NCBI RefSeq assembly: GCF_024494645.1
Contig: NZ_JANHDJ010000001.1
Span: 248,001-312,000, forward strand
From: Halohasta litorea
GTDB lineage: Archaea; Halobacteriota; Halobacteria; Halobacteriales; Haloferacaceae
Length of the DNA: 64,000 nt
Direction: 5' to 3'
Part shown: positions 34,798-41,678 of the stretch, one piece after another
Layout of the letters: each line of letters begins with the position of its first letter
How positions within the stretch are numbered: the stretch's first letter is position 1
Translations under genes and position numbers: made by a program
The notes under the pieces: model-generated
Told to the model about the DNA's origin: nothing
Database searches by the model: none
Seen by the model: only the letters and a program-made list of their open reading frames with translations

Positions 34798-35928
34798 ATG
34801 AGTAATCAACCACTTGACCGACGTTCGGTTTTGAAAACTAGTGCAGCTGCCCTCGCAGTGGGCGCCGCAGGATGTACTGAACAAAATAATAATGAGGAAG
34901 ACGAATCCAGTAGCGGTGGAAACAGTAGTAGTTCCAGTAATAATTACGCTGAGTTTGATCCTGCTAACCCTGAATTCCCCCAGCTGATGAATACACTCAT
35001 TGATGCTGGATTCCAGACTGGCTCACTCGAGGATCTCGAGAATATGGAAAATCGGGACGAACCTCGCTACGGCGAACCAGTACAGGAGACTCCCGATGAT
35101 GAAAGTGAACTCATCGATCCTGACCGGATCGCATTTGCGATGACTCCCACTGAGGACCCCGCAGTCTATCGGGACACGATGCAGCCCCTCATGGATAATA
35201 TCTCAGAGGAAACCGGGAAGGATGTTGAATACTTCCCACTTAATTCATACGCTTCTCAGGTTGAAGCTATGCGGTCTGAGCGACTCCATGTCGCTGGCTT
35301 TTCGACCGGTCCGACGCCGTTTGCTGTGAATTTAGCTGGTGCTGTACCGTTCTCTCTGCAGGTCTCACAAGAAGGTGACTTCGGTTACCGTCTCTGGCTT
35401 GCAACTCAGGCAGACAATGATAGCATCAATTCCTTAGAAGACATTTCTGGTAAGCGCATTGCACATGCTGAACCATCGTCGAACTCTGGTAACTTAGCTC
35501 CGCGCGCCTTGTTCTCCAATCAGGGTGTCACACCTGGTGAGGATTATGAGGTGTCATACTCTGGTGGTCACGAACAGGGTATTCTTGGGGTAGCCAACGG
35601 TGACTATGATGCTGCGCCTGTTTGTAGCACGTGTGTTACTCGTGTTGCCGAGGCTGACAACATTGATCCAACCAATCTGAAGGTTGTCTGGGCAAGTAAC
35701 CCATTCCCGACGACGAGTTTCTGTTACCGGTACAACTTGACGCCGGAAATTCAAGACGGTATTAGATCTGCGTTCATTGATTATGACTACTCTGATACTA
35801 GAATTGCAGAGGTGTTCGGTGGTCGTGGGACGTGGACCGAGATCGATTACGCGACCGTGTACGATGTTATCCTACAGATTCAGGAGAACAACGACATTAG
35901 TTACCAAATCGATAACGTTGGAGAATAA
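34798..35928 (+). CDS. phnD: PhnD-type phosphonate/phosphate-ester binding lipoprotein
   Basis: The 376-residue protein starts with a Tat signal (LDRRSVLKTSAAALAVGAAGC, lipobox GC) and a Ser/Asn-rich linker. The mature domain is PhnD-like: RIAFAMTPTEDPAVYRDTMQ, then YFPLNSYASQVEAMRSERLH, SGKRIAHAEPSSNSGNLAPR and GVANGDYDAAPVCSTCV. PhnD proteins bind phosphonates, phosphite or methyl phosphate. No C-P lyase gene is present in the window, so an ester is at least as likely as a phosphonate. It leads a phnD-phnC-phnE-phnE operon. An earlier non-ATG start is possible; ATG at 34798 gives the right signal peptide. Confidence 0.88.
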   Translation: MSNQPLDRRSVLKTSAAALAVGAAGCTEQNNNEEDESSSGGNSSSSSNNYAEFDPANPEFPQLMNTLIDAGFQTGSLEDLENMENRDEPRYGEPVQETPDDESELIDPDRIAFAMTPTEDPAVYRDTMQPLMDNISEETGKDVEYFPLNSYASQVEAMRSERLHVAGFSTGPTPFAVNLAGAVPFSLQVSQEGDFGYRLWLATQADNDSINSLEDISGKRIAHAEPSSNSGNLAPRALFSNQGVTPGEDYEVSYSGGHEQGILGVANGDYDAAPVCSTCVTRVAEADNIDPTNLKVVWASNPFPTTSFCYRYNLTPEIQDGIRSAFIDYDYSDTRIAEVFGGRGTWTEIDYATVYDVILQIQENNDISYQIDNVGE

Positions 35929-35958
35929 CTTTAAAACACATTAAATTTAATATATATT

Positions 35959-36774
35959 ATGCTCGAAGTAACTGAATTAGAAAAGACGTATGATACTGGT
36001 GATAGAGCGCTTAAATCAGTCTCATTTGAAGTCAGTGGGAACGAAATCGTCGCAATTATTGGGCCAAGCGGCGCTGGTAAGAGCACCCTTATCCGGAGTA
36101 TCAACCGGTTAACAGAGCCAACTGGTGGTTCAATTACTTTGGATGGGAAAGAATTAACGGATCTTGGACAGTCAGAACTCCGGAATGCCCGGCGCGATAT
36201 GGGGATGATATTCCAGGAGTTCAATCTTGTCGAGCGCCTAACTGTAATGGAGAATATTCTCTCCGGACGACTCGGCTATCTGAGTACTTGGGACGCGTTC
36301 CGCCGGAACTTTCCACCAGAAGATATCAGTCGCGCACGCGAAATCCTCAGTCGCGTGAACTTAGATGGTGTCGAAAATAACCGAGCCGATGAACTCTCTG
36401 GTGGGCAACGACAACGGGTTGGGATCGCTCGTGCAGTTATCCAACGTCCAAAGATCCTACTAGCTGACGAGCCAACTAGTGCATTGGACCCAGAAACGTC
36501 TAGAGAGGTCATGAACCTCTTGACGGATATCGCGCATGAGGATGATATTCCAGTTATCATTAATATCCATGAGGTCGACCTAGCTATTGAACATGCTGAC
36601 CGAATAATCGGTCTTAGCAACGGTGAAGTCGTATTCAATGGCTCTGCTGACAAACTTGATGAAGAGGCAAGAGACGAGATCTATCGTGGGGGAGAATCAC
36701 TTGAGCAAAAACAGATGGCAAGTTCCGAAGCGGAGACTAATATAAGTGATGCAGTTGTCGAACGGGGTGACTAA
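35959..36774 (+). CDS. phnC: PhnC-type ABC transporter ATP-binding protein
   Basis: A 271-residue ATPase with Walker [11 protein letters not shown]-loop [16 protein letters not shown], signature LSGGQRQR, Walker [14 protein letters not shown] and H-loop [15 protein letters not shown]. The [20 protein letters not shown] segment is the hallmark of PhnC. It powers uptake through the two PhnE permeases. The protein is less acidic than usual for haloarchaea and the DNA AT-rich. It starts 30 bp after phnD and ends 5 bp before the first phnE. Confidence 0.92.
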   Translation: MLEVTELEKTYDTGDRALKSVSFEVSGNEIVAIIGPSGAGKSTLIRSINRLTEPTGGSITLDGKELTDLGQSELRNARRDMGMIFQEFNLVERLTVMENILSGRLGYLSTWDAFRRNFPPEDISRAREILSRVNLDGVENNRADELSGGQRQRVGIARAVIQRPKILLADEPTSALDPETSREVMNLLTDIAHEDDIPVIINIHEVDLAIEHADRIIGLSNGEVVFNGSADKLDEEARDEIYRGGESLEQKQMASSEAETNISDAVVERGD

Positions 36775-36779
36775 ACTCT

Positions 36780-37595
36780 ATGGCAGCTGAGCCTGGCTCA
36801 ACAGCCAACGGGTCGTGGGAGCGACCAACTGCATTCTATAGCAAGAATGTCAAGTATGGAATTTACGCGCTGATATTGCTGTTCTTCGCCTACAGCTTCT
36901 GGAACCTTCGAATGTCGCCTGCCCGGTTTATTCAAGGGTTAGGAGCTGGCGTTGAACTCATCTCAAGTATGCTACCCCCCGCATACACGCCGACACAACG
37001 TGAACTCCTCATTCAGGGTATAATTGAGAGTATCGTCATGGCGATTGTTGCCACTGTGATTGGGATCATCATCAGCATCCCTGTCGCAGTTATGGCTTCG
37101 GACAACTTGGTGCCTGGTCCGATCTACTATATTGGCCGTAGTATCGTCGCAACAACTCGGTCTCTTCACGAGCTAATTGTTGCAATTGTTATGGTCAAGG
37201 CAGTCGGATTTGGACCGCTTGCTGGCGTACTTGCCCTTGCATTCAAAACGATAGGGTTCTTCGCGAAACTCCTTGCTGAAGAGATTGAAGATATTGATCA
37301 CGGACAAATGGAGGCAGTCACAGCTGTTGGTGGGAATTCAATTCAGAGATATCTCTACGGTGTCCTCCCACAGGTAATGCCTCGAATCGTTGGACTCAGC
37401 ATTTACCGCCTTGATATCAATCTCCGTCACAGTACTGTCGTTGGTATTGTTGGCGCAGGCGGTATCGGGATTACACTGTTGAATTCCTTCGATAAATATG
37501 ATTACCAATTCAGTATGGCCATTATCTCTGTTATTGTGGTAATTGTAATGATTGGTGAAGGAATCAGTGCGGTTGCTCGACGGAGGATTCAGTGA
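36780..37595 (+). CDS. phnE: PhnE-type ABC transporter permease, first copy
   Basis: A 271-residue permease with about six helices; TM segments near 22-38, 82-103 and 115-135, then the PhnE loop GQMEAVTAVGGNSIQRYLYG, which docks on the ATPase, and RLDINLRHSTVVGIVGAGGI, conserved in PhnE. Shares its reading region with the next gene through a TGATG overlap. PhnE transporters normally use one or two permease proteins; here the second copy indicates a heterodimer. Confidence 0.9.
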   Translation: MAAEPGSTANGSWERPTAFYSKNVKYGIYALILLFFAYSFWNLRMSPARFIQGLGAGVELISSMLPPAYTPTQRELLIQGIIESIVMAIVATVIGIIISIPVAVMASDNLVPGPIYYIGRSIVATTRSLHELIVAIVMVKAVGFGPLAGVLALAFKTIGFFAKLLAEEIEDIDHGQMEAVTAVGGNSIQRYLYGVLPQVMPRIVGLSIYRLDINLRHSTVVGIVGAGGIGITLLNSFDKYDYQFSMAIISVIVVIVMIGEGISAVARRRIQ

Positions 37596-38389
37596 TGTCT
37601 AGCAACCCTGAATCATGGGAACGCTTTGATCGCCGAGAGCGGCTCATCCGCTTCTTCATGTTGTTCGCTGGACTTGTGATTATTGTTGCAGCATGGCGTG
37701 CGATGGAAGTCAATTATGGCTATGCCATCACTGCTCCAGTTGAGCTAGCAGATCTGTTCAGCCGGATGTATCCCCCTGACGTGGGATATTCAACGACAAT
37801 CACAGGTGCTCTACTTGAGACGCTCAACATCTCAATTCTTGGTACAGCACTGGCTATCTTGATGGCTATCCCTGTCGCTTTTTTGGGTGCTAGTAACACC
37901 ACTCCAAATAAAGCGACATATCTATTCGGGAAATTTATTATTTCCTTTACTAGATCTGTCAATGTCATCATTTGGGCCCTAATTTTCGTTGTGGTGTTTG
38001 GGCCAGGAGCTCTTGCAGGTGTCTTAGCAATCGCTGTTCGGTCGATTGGGTTCACAGCTAAGCTAATCGCTGAAGCGATCGAAGAAATTGACAAAGGCTC
38101 AGTTGAAGCTGTAACCGCCGTTGGGGCATCTCAACTAGACGTGCTTATATACGGTATCGTTCCTCAGATTAAGCCGGCATTCATCAGTGTTACGACACTC
38201 CGTTGGGACATAAATGTCCGTGCATCCACAATTATCGGATTCGTTGGTGCAGGTGGTATTGGTGTCCCGTTACAGACTGAAATCAATTATTTCAATTGGG
38301 AAGCTGTCCTAACAATCCTTATTGCGATTCTTGGTCTTGTTCTTGTGAGTGAAGCCGTATCGGCGTATCTCCGGAAGAAAGTGATGTAA
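37595..38389 (+). CDS. phnE: PhnE-type ABC transporter permease, second copy
   Basis: A 264-residue permease, similar in plan to its upstream neighbour: ATPase-contact loop GSVEAVTAVGASQLDVLIYG and RWDINVRASTIIGFVGAGGI near the C-terminus. The start ATG at 37595 shares its first base with the stop of the first phnE; an in-frame GTG at 37592 is an alternative. The two copies match at conserved positions but are clearly distinct, so the duplication is old. Together they form the channel of the Phn-type importer. Confidence 0.9.
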   Translation: MSSNPESWERFDRRERLIRFFMLFAGLVIIVAAWRAMEVNYGYAITAPVELADLFSRMYPPDVGYSTTITGALLETLNISILGTALAILMAIPVAFLGASNTTPNKATYLFGKFIISFTRSVNVIIWALIFVVVFGPGALAGVLAIAVRSIGFTAKLIAEAIEEIDKGSVEAVTAVGASQLDVLIYGIVPQIKPAFISVTTLRWDINVRASTIIGFVGAGGIGVPLQTEINYFNWEAVLTILIAILGLVLVSEAVSAYLRKKVM

Positions 38390-38431
38390 ATACACTTTCC
38401 TAATTTCGTTTTATTACTCTGTGTGTCATAT

Positions 38432-39286
38432 ATGAATATAGATTTAATTGCGCATCGCGGGTTTGCTGGTGTCTATCCTGAAAATACTATCAAAGCGGTA
38501 TCTGCAGCTTCAGGTCACCGGTCATCCGATCTGCCCGAGTCGAATATCCCTGACCTAATTGAGATCGACGTGATGCCAACAATGGAAAATGACATTATTG
38601 TTCACCATGATGAATCCTTATCTGACCACACCAACACCAATCACCACTCTGGCATAAATTGTGAATATATTTGGGAATTGCCTACAAAAAAAGTTATTGA
38701 GTGTGAAATTGGCCAAAGTGGTGAAACAATTCCACTTCTAACTGAATTGCTCGCAGCGATCCCTAATCATATTGGCGTTAATATTGAGATAAAAAATCCG
38801 GGATCATCGAATGTATTTTTTGATAAGTTACTTTCTGGTCAACAAATCTCGGTTCAAAAAGATATTTGGGGTGATTTTGTTGTAGATCTTCTAAACATTA
38901 TCGGACAATATAATAATGATTTCCTTATTTCATCATTCTACGAAGCTCCGTTAGCGCTCGTTGATGAACTGTCAGACTATCCAGTTGCACCACTACTTTG
39001 GAATTCGATTGACCGCGGGCTCAAAATTTCAAAAAGATATGGTGCTAAAGCAGTTCACGCACCGTATAATATGGTTGAACAAACGTCGTTCTTTGGAGAT
39101 CCATATTATACAGAGGGGCCTTGGGAAGATACCAAATTGATTGAAACTGCTCACGATCAGGGTCACAATGTAAATGTATTCACTGTCACTACCTCATCTG
39201 AGATTGAAGAACTCGTTGCTGCTGGTATCGATGGTATCATCGCCGATTATCCAGACCTGCTCTCGGCCGCGGAATTAGACTCATAA
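38432..39286 (+). CDS. Glycerophosphodiester phosphodiesterase family protein
   Basis: A 284-residue GDPD enzyme: NIDLIAHRGFAGVYPENT carries the catalytic His and Arg-Gly, EIDVMPTMENDIIVHHDESL the metal-binding Glu and Asp and catalytic His, and GVNIEIKNPG the third acidic ligand. The C-terminal VFTVTTSSEIEELVAAGIDG and ADYP motifs are typical. There is no signal peptide, so it cleaves diesters such as glycerophospho-alcohols in the cytoplasm, giving glycerol phosphate. It follows the Phn-type importer by 42 bp, with its own TATA-like ttttatta about 25 bases before the ATG. A GTG three codons earlier is possible. It makes an importer-hydrolase pair likely. Confidence 0.88.
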   Translation: MNIDLIAHRGFAGVYPENTIKAVSAASGHRSSDLPESNIPDLIEIDVMPTMENDIIVHHDESLSDHTNTNHHSGINCEYIWELPTKKVIECEIGQSGETIPLLTELLAAIPNHIGVNIEIKNPGSSNVFFDKLLSGQQISVQKDIWGDFVVDLLNIIGQYNNDFLISSFYEAPLALVDELSDYPVAPLLWNSIDRGLKISKRYGAKAVHAPYNMVEQTSFFGDPYYTEGPWEDTKLIETAHDQGHNVNVFTVTTSSEIEELVAAGIDGIIADYPDLLSAAELDS

Positions 39287-39438
39287 CCCCGAACAGACAA
39301 CTATGACCGTTTGGAATCCTGTGTTATGGACCTCATACCTGTAATGGGATACGACTTTGCTCAATCATCTAAACATTGACTCACAGTGTCGACGGTAGGG
39401 ACTTCAATATCGTTGCGCTTCCATTGGAAGGGGCGTGT

Positions 39439-39967
39439 TTAATCGCCCGAAGGGATCGGAATCTCTTGGTCTGCGGCCTTCTTGATGTTATAGACTGCAC
39501 ACATCACCGCAAGCTCACGAAATTCTCGGTACCAGATACGCGCTCGCAGGGCAACGCCCAGCGCGCTTGACCGACGAGAAGACACTTTCTGACATAGAGC
39601 GTTGGTGGTAGAGATCATCGTTAATCCGGTCGTTGTGGGCGTGATCGTAGGGCTTGTTGATGCAGTGCTTGATCAGTGGATGGATGCCGAGATCTTCTCG
39701 AAGGTATTCGTGCAACCACGTGCAGTCGTAGCCCTTGTCGGCGGTGAGAGCCTGCAACTCGCCCGCAAGCACGCGGGCGAGTTGCTTGTAGATGTCAGCG
39801 TCACTCCCTTCTTTGGTGGTTGTGCAGTGTAAATCAAGGATAACGTTCGTGTCTGTATCAACGACTTTCGTTGCCTTGAGATCTTGTACGTCGTATTTTG
39901 TCTTGGTACTGTACGAGCGGCTCGCAGGCGAGCGCTCGAAGTACGTCGCATCAATCGCTCCAATTCT
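39439..39967 (-). pseudogene. Decayed IS5-type (ISH-group) transposase, 5' part missing and frameshifted
   Basis: On the minus strand, residues such as RIGAIDATYFERSPASRSYS, LQALTADKGYDCTWLHEYLR and GIHPLIKHCINKPYDHAHND match the DDE domain of haloarchaeal IS5-type transposases. The 5' part is absent, ending at the fused PAS gene near 39967. Near 39550-39570 the frame shifts: SSVKRA then reads on in another frame as ARIWYREFRELAVMCAVYN and ends EIPIPSGD at the TAA of 39439-39441. A loss of two bases would explain this. The element cannot move itself. No terminal repeat could be identified to fix its exact ends. Confidence 0.85.
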
Positions 39968-40227
39968 TGGGGGGTTCCTTCGGCGGCCGCCGTGATCCGA
40001 CGCTGGGCGGCCCGCTGGGTGTACGAATAGGTGTTGGCACTGATCGCCTCGACGGTCAGCTCCCGCAACTCCGCGGCGGTGTAGCCGTACAGCGCTTCGA
40101 GCCGCCGGTTGGCGTCCAGCATCGCCCCGGTTTCGGGGTCGTGGACCACGATCCCGATCTGGAGGTCCTGGAGTTCGTCGGGCAGTGAAACGCCGCCTCG
40201 TGGGGGAAGCTGCCTGCCATCGGACAT
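39968..40227 (-). pseudogene. PAS-domain gene truncated at the IS junction
   Basis: From ATG at 40227 an 86-codon stretch reads MSDGRQLPPRGGVSLPDELQ, then DLQIGIVVHDPETGAMLDAN and YGYTAAELRELTVEAISANT, a normal GC-rich haloarchaeal PAS domain. It stops matching at GTPQ (about 39972), where the IS5 remnant begins, and no PAS 3' half is found elsewhere in the window. A TATA-like ttatatatag lies about 45 bases upstream on its coding strand. It was probably a sensor or bacterio-opsin-activator-type regulator gene, broken when the island or IS arrived. Confidence 0.85.
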
Positions 40228-40311
40228 ACACGTATGAATTACCCGCCGACTTATGTAAAAACAGCTATGATTTATATATAGATGGACAGCGGTCACCCTC
40301 ATCCGGAGCGG

Positions 40312-40464
40312 TTAGAGCCGGACAACCAGTTCGAGGGTGACGAGCAGCGAGCTCCCGACTACCAGTGTGATGAGATAGACGAGCGTGAGCAGTCCCTCCC
40401 GAACTGTCGCCCTGCTCGGGAGTCGCCGACTGACTCCGACAGTATCGGCCCGGTCGGCGCTCAT
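40312..40464 (-). CDS. 50-residue single-helix membrane protein coupled to its upstream partner
   Basis: A short protein starting MSADRADTVGVSRRLPSRAT, with one membrane helix in GLLTLVYLITLVVGSSLLVT and a short end LELVVRL. It overlaps the stop of the 105-residue gene by 4 bp (ATGA), which supports it as real and translationally coupled. GC-rich codon use fits the chromosome, so it predates the island. The function is unknown; small coupled membrane proteins often anchor or regulate a partner. Confidence 0.6.
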   Translation of the reverse strand: MSADRADTVGVSRRLPSRATVREGLLTLVYLITLVVGSSLLVTLELVVRL

Positions 40465-40778
40465 CGCGACTCCCGCCGGAACGACGGCTCCGGCCGGTCA
40501 GTCGTTCCCGTCCGTTCGTGGATCGCCGGGCGGGCCACCTCGGGGGCGTCGACGGCCGCCACATACCAGCCGTCACCGCGACCGTGGGCCCGAGTCAGCG
40601 TGACCGACACCTCACTCCCGGCGGTCAGTCGGGCCAACGTCTCTTCGACCGCCGGACTCTCGCTGCCGACGACCTGATAGGTTCGGTCTGCTGCCGACCG
40701 GAGTGTCATCGCCCCGTACCGGTTCTGTTCGACCGTCACTGTACACGATCTGTGCCGTGTCGACGATGCCACCCGCAT
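40461..40778 (-). CDS. Unassigned 105-residue protein, possible small beta-barrel
   Basis: The middle of this protein (SCTVTVEQNRYGAMTLRS, TYQVVGSESPAVEETLARL, SEVSVTLTRAHGRGDGWYVA) looks like an OB-type beta barrel of about 70 residues; the C-terminal PAIHERTGTTDRPEPSFRRE is polar and disordered. I cannot name a family with confidence. It starts at 40778 about 25 bases downstream of a TATA-like tttacataaa, and its stop overlaps the start of the small membrane protein gene. It is divergent from the phosphatase-ppk1 operon. Confidence 0.6.
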   Translation of the reverse strand: MRVASSTRHRSCTVTVEQNRYGAMTLRSAADRTYQVVGSESPAVEETLARLTAGSEVSVTLTRAHGRGDGWYVAAVDAPEVARPAIHERTGTTDRPEPSFRRESR

Positions 40779-40840
40779 AGATAACCGTCGGCGCGCGTTT
40801 TATGTAAAGCCGACTATGTGTAATACTAATCCTCCGATAG

Positions 40841-40898
40841 TAGTATACATACTATATAACCAGACGACGGCACGAGGGATTCATAGAGTACTATATAT
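40841..40898. promoter_or_regulatory. Two inverted copies of the candidate phosphate operator upstream of the phosphatase-ppk1 operon
   Basis: The inverted repeat tagtatacatacta (40841-40854) leads into actatataa (40851-40859), the reverse complement of ttatatagt. A second copy, actatatat (40890-40898), reads atatatagt on the other strand. These are 40 bp apart and lie 65-120 bases before the phosphatase start. They resemble ctatatagt upstream of pstS and of the AbrB-PhoU gene. Confidence 0.45.
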
Positions 40899-40961
40899 CA
40901 GTCAGGAGGGGTCTTACCAACCGTTTATTACTACCGGTTCGATGGCTTCCTCAGAGATTCA

Positions 40962-41678
40962 ATGACCGCGTTCCTGGAGTCTACCGACGTTCCTCACCGA
41001 CACGTGACGGCCGCCGACTGGGAGAACATCTACATCGTCGGCGACCCCCATGGGTGCCGGGCCGAACTCGACACGCTCTGTGCCGCACTGGACCTCTCGG
41101 ACGATGATCTGCTTGTGTTCGTCGGCGATTTAGTTCGCAAAGGCCCCGACAGCAAGGGGGTCCTCGACCGGGTCCGAAACGCGCCGAACATGCTGACCGT
41201 CCGCGGCAACAACGAGGAGAAACTCCTGCGGGGCGACAAGACCCTCGAGGAACTCACCGACGACGATCTGGAGTGGATCGCCTCGCTGCCGGTCGTCATC
41301 ACGCTGCCCGATACGCTGGTCGTTCACGGCGGGATCGACCCCGAAAAGCCGCGGGCCGACCATAGCGTCGACGACTTCCAGAACACCCGATCGCTGGTTC
41401 CCGGCGGGAGCTACGACCCGCCGTACTGGTTCGAGGAGTACGCGGGCCCCGAACGGGTCTTTTTCGGCCACACGGTGCTCGAAGCACCGATCGTCCGGGA
41501 GCACGCCGTCGGCCTCGATACGGGCTGTGTGTACGGCGGCGAGCTGACGGCCTACGACTGGCGGCGCGACGAACTGATCGCGGTTTCGGCCGCCGAGACG
41601 GTCGTCGACCGCCGCGACGAGAAGTTCATCGAGCCCACCCAGTCGATCGATGCCGAGTACACCTGCGTTCCCAAATGA
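40962..41678 (+). CDS. Calcineurin-like metallophosphatase (PPP/diadenosine tetraphosphatase type)
   Basis: A 238-residue metallophosphoesterase with all five blocks: IYIVGDPHGCRAEL, VFVGDLVRKGPDSKGVLDRV, VRGNNEEKLL, LVVHGGIDP and VFFGHTVLEAP, where Asp, His and Asn bind two metals. The GDLVRKGPDS form is close to ApaH and phage lambda phosphatase. It could act on proteins, dinucleoside polyphosphates or other phosphate esters. Its stop overlaps the ppk1 start (ATGA), so the two are co-expressed; a link to polyphosphate control is inferred. A TATA-like gtttatta lies at about 40923. Confidence 0.88.
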   Translation: MTAFLESTDVPHRHVTAADWENIYIVGDPHGCRAELDTLCAALDLSDDDLLVFVGDLVRKGPDSKGVLDRVRNAPNMLTVRGNNEEKLLRGDKTLEELTDDDLEWIASLPVVITLPDTLVVHGGIDPEKPRADHSVDDFQNTRSLVPGGSYDPPYWFEEYAGPERVFFGHTVLEAPIVREHAVGLDTGCVYGGELTAYDWRRDELIAVSAAETVVDRRDEKFIEPTQSIDAEYTCVPK

